DNA from: Roseobacter sp. GAI101
GTDB lineage: Bacteria; Pseudomonadota; Alphaproteobacteria; Rhodobacterales; Rhodobacteraceae
DNA length: 64,000 bases
Assembly (NCBI RefSeq): GCF_000156335.1
Contig: NZ_DS999213.1
Location: 694,751-758,750, forward strand
Direction: 5' to 3'
The translations under genes were made by a program, and so were the position numbers. Under the pieces are notes generated by a model that saw only the letters and a program-made list of their open reading frames with translations, was not told the origin of the DNA and did not search any database. Shown in pieces: positions 9,452 through 18,154 of this stretch; the stretch's first letter is position 1; each line of letters starts with the position of its first letter.

Positions 9452-9979
9452 TCAACCGCCGAACGGACCCACGTACAGGTTTTGGTACATGCCCCACATA
9501 GAGGTGATGAAGATAGACACCATGCCGATGATCTGGGTGTAGATACGGTGGCGTGTCAGACGTTTGTACAACAGGTCGCCGGTGGCGGATTCCTCGTGAA
9601 TCTGCTGCGCGGTTGACAGTCTCAGGACCGTGATGATGCTGATCGGGGCCGCCAAAAGCAGCACAGCCTGCGCGAACTGGAAGCCGTAGAACACCGCCAG
9701 AATCACCAGCATGGTCAGGAAAAAGCAGCTGAAGCCCAAAATCCAGATGCCCGAGACCTGAGCGATATACAGAATGCGGTTCACGTTGATGCGGACCATG
9801 TCCTCAAGATCGACCTGCGCCTGTTCCCCGTGGCGACGGGCGCGCAGCACCATGTCATAGGGTACACCCAGAACCCAATGGCTGGCCGACGACCAGACCA
9901 CGGCAAGTGCAATCCAAAACCAGAGATTTGAGAAGGATCGCATGTCGATCACTTCGAAGATTGTCTGATACCAGTCCAA
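9452..9979 (-). CDS. Conserved multi-spanning membrane protein of unknown function
   Basis: The 175-residue protein has about four hydrophobic segments (around residues 18-40, 82-105, 107-125 and 150-170) separated by a charged cytosolic loop (RARRHGEQAQVDLEDMVRIN). It starts at TTG 9979; an internal ATG at 9943 is the alternative, but the upstream residues MDWYQTIFEVID look conserved-like. Related Rhodobacterales proteins are, from memory, sometimes labelled component of SufBCD complex, but nothing in the sequence supports iron-sulfur work. It is divergent from hemB and upstream of mfd. Confidence 0.75.
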   Translation of the reverse strand: MDWYQTIFEVIDMRSFSNLWFWIALAVVWSSASHWVLGVPYDMVLRARRHGEQAQVDLEDMVRINVNRILYIAQVSGIWILGFSCFFLTMLVILAVFYGFQFAQAVLLLAAPISIITVLRLSTAQQIHEESATGDLLYKRLTRHRIYTQIIGMVSIFITSMWGMYQNLYVGPFGG

Positions 9980-10132
9980 GGGGCGCTCATCTTTGATCCG
10001 AGAAACATTGCATTAAGACGTGCTGTCCTGCAACTTTTGCCAGTCTTAACGACGGATTGCAGCAATTCCTAGCCTTGAGCCACGCAAAAATACATGCCAA
10101 GCGTTGTCCATCCCTATCCGAGGACATTTTGC

Positions 10133-11131
10133 ATGAGACCCACCCAAGCTTCCTTTCCTGCCAGCCGCCTGCGCCGGACCCGTCAATCCGAAGGCGTGCG
10201 CGCCCTGGTGCGTGAAAACGCGCTCTCTGTCGGTGATCTGATCTGGCCGGTTTTCGTGCGCTCCGGTGAGGGTATCGAGGAACCGATCCCCTCCATGCCC
10301 GGTGTATTCCGCCGCAGCGTCGACAAGATCGTGGAGGCCGCGCGCGAAGCCGCCGATCTTGGCATCGGCGCGATGTGCATCTTTCCCTATACCGGAATCG
10401 AGGACCGCACCGAAGACTGCGCCGGTGCTTGGGACCCCGACAACAACCCCAACCGCGCAATCCGTGCGATCCGCGCGGCCGTGCCGCAGATGGTGATCAT
10501 GACCGACGTGGCGCTGGATACCTACAACATCAACGGCCATGACGGATTTGTCGAAGACGGGATCATCGTCAATGACCGCACCGTCGAAGCGTTGGTCAAG
10601 ATGTCGCTGGCACAGGCCGATGCAGGTGCCAACATCATCGGGCCGTCGGATATGATGGACGGGCGCATCGCGGCGATCCGCGACGGGCTGGAAGGCGCGG
10701 GCCATTCCGACGTGATGATCATGAGCTATGCGGCCAAATATGCCTCGGCGTTCTACGGTCCGTTCCGCGATGCCGTGGGCGCGGCGGGCGCGCTGACGGG
10801 GGACAAGAAAACCTATCAGATGGATTATGCCAACAGCAACGAGGCCCTGCGCCTGATCGAACGCGATCTGCGCGAGGGGGCCGATATGGTCATGGTCAAA
10901 CCCGGCCTGCCCTATCTGGACATCTGCCAGCGTGTGAAATCGACCTTTGGCGCGCCCACCTTTGCCTATCAGGTGTCCGGCGAATACAGCATGATCAAGG
11001 CCGCAGCCCAGAACGGCTGGATCGACGAGGAACGGATCATGATGGAAACGCTGATGGGCTTCAAACGCGCCGGTTGTGACGGCGTTCTGACCTATTTTGC
11101 CCCTGCTGCGGCACGCCTGTTGAACGGCTAA
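10133..11131 (+). CDS. hemB: Delta-aminolevulinic acid dehydratase (porphobilinogen synthase)
   Basis: HemB condenses two 5-aminolevulinate molecules to porphobilinogen for heme and other tetrapyrroles. The 332-residue protein has the two active-site lysines, K202 in SYAAKYASAFYG and K256 in VMVKPGLPYLD. The site that binds catalytic zinc in the E. coli enzyme through three cysteines reads A127, D129 and D137 here (TDVALDTYNINGHDGF), so this is the Asp-rich, non-zinc type known from other alphaproteobacteria. The start at 10133 has AGGA at 10120-10123; an upstream ATG at 10094 lacks a comparable site. An inverted repeat TTAAGAC/GTCTTAA (10013-10019, 10043-10049) lies in the promoter region. 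Confidence 0.96.
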   Translation: MRPTQASFPASRLRRTRQSEGVRALVRENALSVGDLIWPVFVRSGEGIEEPIPSMPGVFRRSVDKIVEAAREAADLGIGAMCIFPYTGIEDRTEDCAGAWDPDNNPNRAIRAIRAAVPQMVIMTDVALDTYNINGHDGFVEDGIIVNDRTVEALVKMSLAQADAGANIIGPSDMMDGRIAAIRDGLEGAGHSDVMIMSYAAKYASAFYGPFRDAVGAAGALTGDKKTYQMDYANSNEALRLIERDLREGADMVMVKPGLPYLDICQRVKSTFGAPTFAYQVSGEYSMIKAAAQNGWIDEERIMMETLMGFKRAGCDGVLTYFAPAAARLLNG

Positions 11132-11203
11132 GGCCGGTTTTTCGCATAAAATCAACGAATGGGCGGCAGATCACCGCCGATTCGATCCCTTAACCGGTGA
11201 CAT

Positions 11204-11219
11204 TGCCGAATATTCGGCA
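11204..11219. promoter_or_regulatory. 16-base perfect palindrome upstream of the SYLF gene
   Basis: TGCCGAATATTCGGCA is perfectly self-complementary and lies 55 bases before the SYLF start in the 143-base gap after hemB. A two-fold symmetric site at this place is what a dimeric repressor or activator operator would look like, but I do not recognise the regulator. Between it and the hemB stop is a weaker hairpin (GGCGG/CCGCC at 11162-11178) without a T tract. Confidence 0.5.
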
Positions 11220-11274
11220 TAAGATCGCCTGCAAGTCGGGGTAAACCGGCACAGGTAATTACGGGCAATATAAC

Positions 11275-11841
11275 ATGAGCAATTCTAGACTTTCGCGCCG
11301 CGCATTTGCGTTGGGCGCGCTGGCCAGCGCAGGTGGTGTGGCGGCCTGCGGAAACGGTGTCGGCAGCAGGGGCAGCGCGATGATTGATGCGCGCGTCAAT
11401 GCAACTCTCGAAGAAATGTACCGCCAGTTCCCCAACACCCGCCAATTGGCGGAACGGTCAAGCGGGATGCTGGTGATGCCACTGGTCACCGAGGCCGGTC
11501 TTGGTCTTGGCGGCGCTTACGGGCGCGGTGCCTTTCGCATCGACAACGTGACGGTGGATTACTATTCGGTCACCAAGGCGACGGGCGGCTTGCAGATCGG
11601 TGCGCAGCAATATGCGCATGTTCTGTTTTTCATGACGCAGGACGCAGTCAGCAACTTCCGCCGTGCGCCCGGTTGGGCTGCAGGTGCCAACGTGGAATAT
11701 GTGATCTCGGACAAGGGCGAAAGCGTCAATGCCGATACCACCACTGCGCTGTCACCGGTTTTGGCCGTGGTGTTTGGCCGCGCTGGCCTGCGTCTTGGCG
11801 CGACGCTCGAGGGCAGCAAATACTCGCGCATTATACCTTAA
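11275..11841 (+). CDS. SYLF-domain (YSC84-like) lipoprotein
   Basis: The 188-residue protein has a twin-arginine-like N terminus (SRRAFALGALA, arginines at 8-9) followed by a lipobox ending GGVAAC with the acceptor cysteine at residue 25, so it is probably exported and lipid-anchored. The rest is a SYLF/YSC84 domain, a lipid-binding fold: GMLVMPLVTEAGLGLGGAYG, then an alternating beta pattern ending VFGRAGLRLGATLEGSKYS. Bacterial members have no settled function. A strong hairpin terminator follows at 11877-11899. Confidence 0.88.
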   Translation: MSNSRLSRRAFALGALASAGGVAACGNGVGSRGSAMIDARVNATLEEMYRQFPNTRQLAERSSGMLVMPLVTEAGLGLGGAYGRGAFRIDNVTVDYYSVTKATGGLQIGAQQYAHVLFFMTQDAVSNFRRAPGWAAGANVEYVISDKGESVNADTTTALSPVLAVVFGRAGLRLGATLEGSKYSRIIP

Positions 11842-11876
11842 TTTCGCTGCGTAGGTAACTGAATTTATGTAGATAA

Positions 11877-11908
11877 CCGGCCCGCCATGCGCGGGCCGGA
11901 TTCGTTTT
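11877..11908 (+). terminator. Rho-independent terminator after the SYLF gene
   Basis: CCGGCCCGC (11877-11885) pairs perfectly with GCGGGCCGG (11891-11899) across a five-base loop, and the plus strand continues ATTCGTTTT. It lies between the convergent SYLF gene and the dehydrogenase gene. Confidence 0.75.
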
Positions 11909-12771
11909 CAGCTAAAGCGTTTGATCAGGCTTGATGTATCCCAGCGGCCACCGCCCAGCTTTTGCACATCCTTATAGAATTGATCCACAAGGGCCGTGAC
12001 CGGCAGGCTTGCCTGGATCTCATCCGCGGTATCCAGACAGATCCCCAGATCCTTGCGCATCCAGTCCACGGCGAAACCGTGATCAAACTTGTCGTCCAGC
12101 ATCGTCTCGTAGCGGTTGGACATCTGCCAGCTTCCGGCGGCCCCCTGGCTGATCACCTCGACGACCGCGCGGCCATCAAGACCGGCTTTCTGGGCGAAAT
12201 GCAGCGCCTCGGACAGGCCCTGAACCAGCCCTGCAATCGCGATCTGGTTGCACATCTTGGTCATCTGACCGGCACCGCTGTCACCCAGACGGCGGCAGAT
12301 CTTGGAGTAAACCTCCATCACGGGCAAGGCGCGGTCGAACGCCCCCTGATCGCCGCCACACATGATCGACAGCTGGCCGTTTTCGGCCCCTGCCTGCCCG
12401 CCCGAGATCGGCGCATCGATAAAGCTGATCTGCGCCGCATCCGCAGCGGCGTAAAGTTCGCGCGTGACGGCTGCGGATACCGTGGTGTGATCCACAAAGA
12501 TTGCGCCGCTGGTCATCCCTGCAAATGCACCGTCATCGCCCAGCGTGACCGTGCGCAGATCGTCGTCATTACCCACGCAGGACATGACGAAGTCTGCGCC
12601 TTCGGCGGCTTCGCGCGGGGTCTGCGCCATCTTGCCGCCATAGGTTTCCGCCCATTGGCGGGCCTTTTCGCCGGTGCGGTTATATACTGTTACTTCATGA
12701 CCTGCCTTTTGCAGATGTCCGGCCATCGGGCCTCCCATGACTCCCAGTCCCAGAAATGCGAGTTTTGCCAT
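11908..12771 (-). CDS. NAD(P)-dependent beta-hydroxyacid dehydrogenase (3-hydroxyisobutyrate dehydrogenase family)
   Basis: The 287-residue protein carries the Rossmann signature GLGVMGGP at residues 8-15, the substrate-binding segment FIDAPISGGQAGAENGQL near residue 120 and the region of the catalytic lysine (GAGQMTKMCNQIAIAG) near 170. The family includes 3-hydroxyisobutyrate dehydrogenase, tartronate semialdehyde reductase and related enzymes, and the motifs do not decide among them. The start at 12771 has AAGGAAAAG directly upstream; a second ATG six codons earlier (12789) lacks this site. No other catabolic gene is adjacent. Confidence 0.9.
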   Translation of the reverse strand: MAKLAFLGLGVMGGPMAGHLQKAGHEVTVYNRTGEKARQWAETYGGKMAQTPREAAEGADFVMSCVGNDDDLRTVTLGDDGAFAGMTSGAIFVDHTTVSAAVTRELYAAADAAQISFIDAPISGGQAGAENGQLSIMCGGDQGAFDRALPVMEVYSKICRRLGDSGAGQMTKMCNQIAIAGLVQGLSEALHFAQKAGLDGRAVVEVISQGAAGSWQMSNRYETMLDDKFDHGFAVDWMRKDLGICLDTADEIQASLPVTALVDQFYKDVQKLGGGRWDTSSLIKRFS

Positions 12772-12870
12772 CGTCTTTTCCTTATCCATCAGTTGCGCTA
12801 TTGGCTGGGACTACACCTATCACCCTGCGGGCTTTGGTCAATCGCACGCGGGTTTCAACAGGAGCGTCAA

Positions 12871-15339
12871 ATGGCAGTGATTTTCCGGTGGCTCATGCGG
12901 GTGACCGCCTTTTTGATCGTTCTGACGGTTGTGGCCTTCGCCGGGGCCTACTGGCTCGCATCGCGGTCGCTGCCTGATTATGACGATACCGTTGTCGTGC
13001 CGAACCTGCGCGCCGAAGTCGAGATCGTGCGTGACAATGCAAACGTGCCCCATATCTTTGCCCAAAACGATCTTGATGTGTTCTATGGTCTTGGTTTTGC
13101 CCATGCGCAGGACCGGTTGTGGCAGATGATCGTGATGCGCCGCACTGTTCAGGGCCGCCTGTCCGAAGTTTTCGGCAGCAGAACAGTGCGCATCGACCGG
13201 CTGTTGCGCCGCTTTGATCTGGCCACGCTTGCGGTGCAGTCGGTTGACGCGCTTGATCCGCAAACCCGCGCCTCTCTGGATGCCTATGCGGCTGGGGTGA
13301 ACGCCCGCCTTGACCAGATCAACTCCGAAGCCTTGGGCCGTGGTGCCCCTGAAATGTTGCTGTTCGACACGCCTGTGGCCCCGTGGCGTGCGGCTGATTC
13401 CGTGGCCTTGGTCAAACTGCTGGCCTTGCAACTGTCCGGCCATCTGGACGCCGAGGTCAAGCGCGCGCGGACCTCGCTGGCGCTGCCCGATCTGGACCGT
13501 CTGGTCGATATATTGCCCGATTCGCCCGGCAGCGGCATTGCCGCGCTGCCCGAATATGCCGCTCTTGTACCGGGCGTCCCGCAATTTGCCGAGAATATCC
13601 CGCTTGACCCGTCCCCGCTGTCGCCGTTCAAAAGCTTTGATCTCGCGGGGGCCTCCAACGCCTGGGCGGCTGCGCGCGACCGGTCAGCCTCGGGGGGGAC
13701 GCTTTTGGCCAATGACCCGCATCTTGGCTTTACCGCGCCTTCCGTCTGGTATCTTGCCCGGCTGGAACTGCAATCAGGCGGTGTGATCGGCGGTACGATC
13801 CCCGGCATCCCCGTGGTGCTGACGGGCCGCAGCGCCGCACTTGGCTGGGGCCTGACCTCGTCCTATGCCGACGACCAGGACGTCTATATCGAGGAACTCA
13901 ACCCCGACAACAGCGAGGAATACCGCACCCCCGACGGGTTCAAGGCGTTCGTCAAACGCGCTTCCATCATCACGGTCAAGGATGCGGATCCCATCACCCT
14001 GACCTTGCGCTGGACCGACAACGGCCCCGTGCTTCCGGGCAGTCACTACAATCTGGCCGCCATCACGCCGCCGGGCCATGTTGCCTCCCTGAACTGGACC
14101 GCGCTCAGCCCCAAAGACACGTCCATCGCCGCCGCCATGGCCATGATGGAGGCGAAATCGGTTCGAGAGGGCATTGCGGCCTCGGCCAGCTATATTGCGC
14201 CGTCGCAGAACGTGACCTTTGTAGACCGCGAAACGATCGCGATGAAAACGATCGGTGCGCTTCCTGCCCGCGATCCCGGCCATCAAAGCCAGGGCCGTAT
14301 GCCCACACCCGGCTGGATTGCGGAAAACCGCTGGCAAGGCACCCTGCCTTTCAGCGCCAATCCTGAATTTATCGCGCCCCAGGGCGGTATCCTGGGTAAC
14401 ACCAACAACAAAACCGTCGAACGCCCCTTTCCGAACCACGTGTCCTACGCCTGGGGCGACACGCAGCGCATCCAACGGTGGCGCAACCTGATGCAGCGCC
14501 GCCAGGTCCATACCCGCGACAGTTTCATCGAAGCGCAACTCGACACGGTCAGCTTCACCGCCCGCGGCTTGCTGCCCCTGATCGGGGCAGAACTGTGGTT
14601 TACCGGCGAAACCGCCCCCGAAGGCACGGCCGAACGGCAGCGGCAGCGGGCCTTGGTTCTGTTGGCAGGATGGTCCGGCGAAATGAATGAACACATGCCG
14701 GAACCGCTGATCTATGCGGCGTGGCTGCGCGCCCTGCAAGCACGCCTGATTCAGGACGAGCTTGGCCCGCTGGCGGCGGAATTCGACCACGTGGAGCCAT
14801 TGTTTATCGAACGGGTCTTCCGCAATGTCGACGGTGCTGCGGTCTGGTGCGACGTGCTGCAATCCGCACCGGTTGAGACCTGCCCCGAAATGGCGCTGCT
14901 GGCCCTTGACGACGCCCTGATCTGGATCAACGAAACATGGGGTGGCCAGCTGGAATCCCTGCGGTGGGGCGATGCGCATCAGGCGACCCATGACCACCAG
15001 ACCTTGGGGAATGTGCCGTTGCTGCGCTATTTCGTGAACATCCGCCAGTCCACGTCCGGCGGCGACAACACCTTGCAACGCGGACGGACGGCGGGCAGCG
15101 GCCCTGATCCTTTCTTTAACGTTCATGGTGCCGGGTTCCGGGGCGTCTATGATTTTGCCGATCCGGATTCATCGGTTTTCATTACATCGACCGGCCAATC
15201 GGGCCACTTCCTGTCTCGCCACTACGACGATCTGGCACAGCTTTGGCGGCGTGGCGAATACATCCCGATGTCTCTGGACGAAGGTCTGGCCCGCGCCGCT
15301 TCGGTCGGGATCACAAAACTGCTGCCGGCTGCGCCATGA
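12871..15339 (+). CDS. Penicillin acylase family protein (Ntn hydrolase, S45)
   Basis: The 822-residue precursor has an N-terminal hydrophobic segment ([20 protein letters not shown]) that should export it. The alpha-chain opening ([20 protein letters not shown] followed by [12 protein letters not shown]) matches S45 acylases, and the autocatalytic cleavage site GASNAW places the nucleophile at Ser262, the first residue of the beta chain. Further family blocks are [17 protein letters not shown] and [12 protein letters not shown]. These enzymes hydrolyse amides, from beta-lactams to acyl-homoserine lactones, and the real substrate is unknown. AGGAG precedes the ATG. The stop overlaps the rluE start by four bases (ATGA). 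Confidence 0.93.
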   Translation: MAVIFRWLMRVTAFLIVLTVVAFAGAYWLASRSLPDYDDTVVVPNLRAEVEIVRDNANVPHIFAQNDLDVFYGLGFAHAQDRLWQMIVMRRTVQGRLSEVFGSRTVRIDRLLRRFDLATLAVQSVDALDPQTRASLDAYAAGVNARLDQINSEALGRGAPEMLLFDTPVAPWRAADSVALVKLLALQLSGHLDAEVKRARTSLALPDLDRLVDILPDSPGSGIAALPEYAALVPGVPQFAENIPLDPSPLSPFKSFDLAGASNAWAAARDRSASGGTLLANDPHLGFTAPSVWYLARLELQSGGVIGGTIPGIPVVLTGRSAALGWGLTSSYADDQDVYIEELNPDNSEEYRTPDGFKAFVKRASIITVKDADPITLTLRWTDNGPVLPGSHYNLAAITPPGHVASLNWTALSPKDTSIAAAMAMMEAKSVREGIAASASYIAPSQNVTFVDRETIAMKTIGALPARDPGHQSQGRMPTPGWIAENRWQGTLPFSANPEFIAPQGGILGNTNNKTVERPFPNHVSYAWGDTQRIQRWRNLMQRRQVHTRDSFIEAQLDTVSFTARGLLPLIGAELWFTGETAPEGTAERQRQRALVLLAGWSGEMNEHMPEPLIYAAWLRALQARLIQDELGPLAAEFDHVEPLFIERVFRNVDGAAVWCDVLQSAPVETCPEMALLALDDALIWINETWGGQLESLRWGDAHQATHDHQTLGNVPLLRYFVNIRQSTSGGDNTLQRGRTAGSGPDPFFNVHGAGFRGVYDFADPDSSVFITSTGQSGHFLSRHYDDLAQLWRRGEYIPMSLDEGLARAASVGITKLLPAAP

Positions 15340-15899
15340 ACCGCGTCATTCTGTTCAACAAACCTTTCGGCGTGCTGTCCCAATTCACCGACAAGGGCAC
15401 CGAAGGGTCTCCGCGTCCGACCTTGTCGGGTTTCATCGATGAAAAAGGGTTCTACCCCGCTGGCCGGTTGGACCGCGACAGCGAAGGGCTGATAGTGCTC
15501 ACCGACAATGGTGCGCTTCAGGCCCGCATCTCACACCCTAAATACAAACTGGCCAAGACATATTGGGTCCAGGTTGAAGGGACACCGGATGACGCCGCTA
15601 TCAACGCGCTGCGCCAAGGCGTTACTCTCAAGGATGGCAAAACGGCTCCGGCAAAAGTGTCGTTGATCGACACGCCCGCTGGCTTGTGGGACCGCGATCC
15701 GCCGGTGCGCTTTCGCAAATCCGTGCCGGATGCCTGGCTGTCCATCACGATCACCGAAGGCCGGAACCGGCAGGTGCGCCGCATGACTGCCCATGTCGGC
15801 TTGCCAACCCTGCGCCTGATCCGCGCCCAAATCGGTGACTGGCAGCTCAACGCGATGCGCCCGGGCACCTGGCGGTTTTCTTCAGAAACGGGCCGTTGA
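15336..15899 (+). CDS. rluE: RluE/RsuA-family rRNA pseudouridine synthase
   Basis: The 187-residue protein isomerises a uridine in rRNA to pseudouridine. The catalytic aspartate is D46 in [18 protein letters not shown], followed by KTYWVQVEG and the RsuA-family block [14 protein letters not shown]. It has no N-terminal S4 domain, which fits the short RluE type (23S rRNA helix 89 in E. coli) rather than RsuA or RluB. It starts in the ATGA overlap with the acylase gene, an operon partner with no obvious functional link. Confidence 0.88.
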   Translation: MNRVILFNKPFGVLSQFTDKGTEGSPRPTLSGFIDEKGFYPAGRLDRDSEGLIVLTDNGALQARISHPKYKLAKTYWVQVEGTPDDAAINALRQGVTLKDGKTAPAKVSLIDTPAGLWDRDPPVRFRKSVPDAWLSITITEGRNRQVRRMTAHVGLPTLRLIRAQIGDWQLNAMRPGTWRFSSETGR

Positions 15900-15910
15900 T
15901 TCCAAATGGA

Positions 15911-15960
15911 AAACTATCCCGGGGGGCGGCAAAAGGCCGGGGGGGCTGGCCCCCCATCCC
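15911..15960. repeat. Intergenic GC-rich palindromic repeat, copy 1
   Basis: The segment AAACTATCCCGGGG is followed about 15 bases later by G-rich and C-rich arms separated by CTGG (15940-15945 GGGGGG, 15946-15949 CTGG, 15950-15955 CCCCCC). A second copy with the same order and the same CTGG loop lies at 41304-41345. It sits between the convergent rluE and DUF2177 genes and may also terminate transcription, although no T tract follows. Confidence 0.6.
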
Positions 15961-15969
15961 GCTGTCGCG

Positions 15970-16371
15970 CTAGGCAATGACCCGCGTTATCCAGACCCCT
16001 GCCGTGGCCGATACGCCGGTTAAAAACACACCCCAGCTAAAATCCGTTGCGACCATCTGCGGGGTCCAGTCCTTCAATGTCGCAAGGTTGGTGAATTCAT
16101 ACGTGCCATATCCCAAGGCCCCGATCAGCGCGCCGTTGAAAAACACCCACAACAGGCTCTTGTCTTGCGCAAGGCCGGGCATCGACACGAAATAAAGCAG
16201 CACGGCGATATAGAACGCATAGAAGACGAATGCGGGCAGCAGCCGAAAGCTGTCCAGCAGCAAGGGACCGATGTCGCGGGCAAAGACGGGTTTGATCAGA
16301 AAATTCAGCCCCAGAAAATCAAGCCCTAGAAAGATGGCAAAGGTCACACAGTAAAGGATGATGATCGTCAT
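15970..16371 (-). CDS. DUF2177 family membrane protein
   Basis: This 133-residue protein has four predicted membrane helices: residues 3-25, 43-63, 72-92 and 108-131. The loop GALIGALGYGTYEFTNLATL with the following KDW is characteristic of DUF2177. Function is unknown. It lies 108 bases downstream of hflX on the same strand, but unusual AT palindromes (16417-16458) separate the two and may end the hflX transcript or start this one. Confidence 0.85.
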   Translation of the reverse strand: MTIIILYCVTFAIFLGLDFLGLNFLIKPVFARDIGPLLLDSFRLLPAFVFYAFYIAVLLYFVSMPGLAQDKSLLWVFFNGALIGALGYGTYEFTNLATLKDWTPQMVATDFSWGVFLTGVSATAGVWITRVIA

Positions 16372-16416
16372 AAGGCCTCCCGCCGATGAGTTCTTGACTA
16401 CATATGCGGCCGGACG

Positions 16417-16458
16417 CGGAAAATTCGAATTTTCCGGTCAATTTTTTTCAAAAAAATT
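16417..16458. promoter_or_regulatory. Two adjacent AT-rich perfect palindromes between hflX and the DUF2177 gene
   Basis: Positions 16417-16436 form a perfect 20-base palindrome whose half is CGGAAAATTC. Three bases later, 16440-16458 consists of AATTTTTTT and its complement AAAAAAATT around a single C. As RNA the second would be a weak A-U hairpin, possibly part of an hflX terminator; as DNA the first resembles a dimer operator upstream of the DUF2177 gene. Which applies cannot be decided here. Confidence 0.5.
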
Positions 16459-16479
16459 AGCCCGCCCGCAACAGGCGCT

Positions 16480-17778
16480 CTACAAACGCTGGAACTGCGC
16501 CTCTTGCTGGGCTGACCAACGCACGGTCAGAACAAAACCGTCTTCGGTTTGTTCCTCGTTCAAAACGACCTCTTGCTCAAAGAGCCACGCGCGCTTTTTA
16601 CCCTGATCATAGCCCAGTACCAGATCAGCCTCGCGGACCACGCCTTGCAGCGCTTCGGCAATCACCGATTGCATCTGCTCCAGCCCCTCGCCCGTGATGG
16701 CCGAGATCGCCAATACGTTGGGGTCACGCTCGGCCCGCGCGCGCACGGCATCGGCGCGGTCGGGGGCCAGCAGGTCAAGCTTGTTCCAGACTTCAAAGCT
16801 GCGGGTTTCCTTGGGCACGCCCAAGGACGCCAGAATATCGCGGACGTTCTGTGCCTGCTCTTCCGTTTCGGCATGGGAAATATCGCGCACATGGCAGATG
16901 ATATCTGCCGCCAGCACTTCTTCCAATGTCGCCCGGAAGGCGGCAACCAGTTCCGTGGGCAGATCAGAGATGAAGCCGACGGTATCGCTCAGGATGATCT
17001 CGGGGCCGTCGGGCAGCACGAGGCTGCGCATGGTGGGGTCAAGGGTGGCAAAAAGCATGTCCTTGGCCATCACATCGGCACCGGTCAACCGGTTGAAAAG
17101 GGTCGATTTGCCTGCGTTGGTATAGCCGACAAGGGCCACAATCGGGTAAGGTACCTTGGCCCGGGCGGCACGGTGCAGCGCGCGTGTTTTGACGACCTTG
17201 TCGAGCTGACGGCGCAGGCGGACCAACTGTTCGTCGATGGCACGGCGGTCGGATTCAATCTGGGTTTCGCCGGGACCACCGACAAAGCCAAGCCCACCGC
17301 GCTGACGCTCAAGGTGGGTCCAGGCGCGCACAAGACGCGTTCGCTGATAGTTCAACGCCGCCATTTCAACCTGCAGTACGCCTTCGCGGGTCGCGGCGCG
17401 GTCGCTGAATATCTCGAGGATCAGACCGGTACGGTCCAGCAGTTTGACGCCCCAGGCTTTTTCCAGGTTGCGTTGCTGCACCGGGGTGACGGCCCCGTCG
17501 ACCAGAACCAGTTCGACCTCGGCGGCTTCGAATTTCTGCTTCAGCTCTTCGATCTTGCCGGAACCGAACAACATGCCTGCGCTGACCGTCCGCAGCGGCA
17601 CGACGTCGGCACCTGTCACTTCAAGCTGCGGCAAGGCTTCGGCCAGGGCGACTGCTTCCGCCAAGGCGGGTTCCGCGATTCGGCGGTCATTGTTGCTTTT
17701 GATGTCAGGGTGCAACACCCAAGCCCGCGTAAACTTGGGCCCATCGGTGTCGTCGATCTGAAAAGGTGGCCGGCTCAA
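16480..17778 (-). CDS. hflX: Ribosome-associated GTPase HflX
   Basis: HflX is a GTPase that binds the 50S subunit and splits stalled or stressed ribosomes. The 432-residue protein has the HflX N-terminal domain ([21 protein letters not shown]), the glycine-rich linker [20 protein letters not shown], the G1 motif [14 protein letters not shown], the G3 motif DTVGF and the G4-like NKLD. Its start overlaps the hfq stop by four bases (17775-17778), the classic hfq-hflX coupling. Confidence 0.96.
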
Positions 17779-18014
17779 GAGGCGTCTTCACCCTCGTAAA
17801 GCGAGATCGGCTGGCTTGGCATGATGGTCGAAATCGCGTGCTTGTACACAAGCTGCGACTGCCCATCCCGGCGCAAAAGCACGCAGAAATTGTCGAACCA
17901 TGTGATCACGCCTTGCAGCTTGACCCCGTTGATCAGGAAGATGGTGACTGGCACCTTGGTTTTGCGCACGTGATTCAGGAATGCATCCTGAAGGTTCTGT
18001 CTGTCAGACGCCAT
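17775..18014 (-). CDS. hfq: RNA chaperone Hfq
   Basis: This 79-residue Sm-like protein forms a hexameric ring that pairs small RNAs with mRNAs. The Sm1 motif covers residues 8-50 ([19 protein letters not shown] and onwards) and the Sm2 motif is YKHAIS at 57-62. The short acidic C-terminal tail (LYEGEDAS) is normal for alphaproteobacteria, which lack the long disordered tail of the enterobacterial protein. It lies downstream of trkA-trkH on the same strand and is translationally coupled to hflX. Confidence 0.98.
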
Positions 18015-18154
18015 AGTGGTCTCGCCCTTGTTCTTGCTGTTATTCTTGCTGGTGTCCGCGGATCGAACCCCCGTTTGATTTAACTATGGCGGCCTGCGCA
18101 CAGAGATTCCACCCCCAATATGGTCAGGCCAGGTGCGACAACGTGCCTATCGTG

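Noticed and set aside
10046..11155. Open frame opposite hemB on the minus strand
   Set aside because: The plus strand encodes an intact HemB with all catalytic residues; the antisense frame has no family features.
13774..15126. Open frame opposite the penicillin acylase gene
   Set aside because: Antisense shadow; no domain, and the sense protein is complete.
18040..18115. Possible tRNA on the minus strand (CGAACC-like segment)
   Set aside because: No acceptor stem pairing or anticodon arm can be drawn around it.
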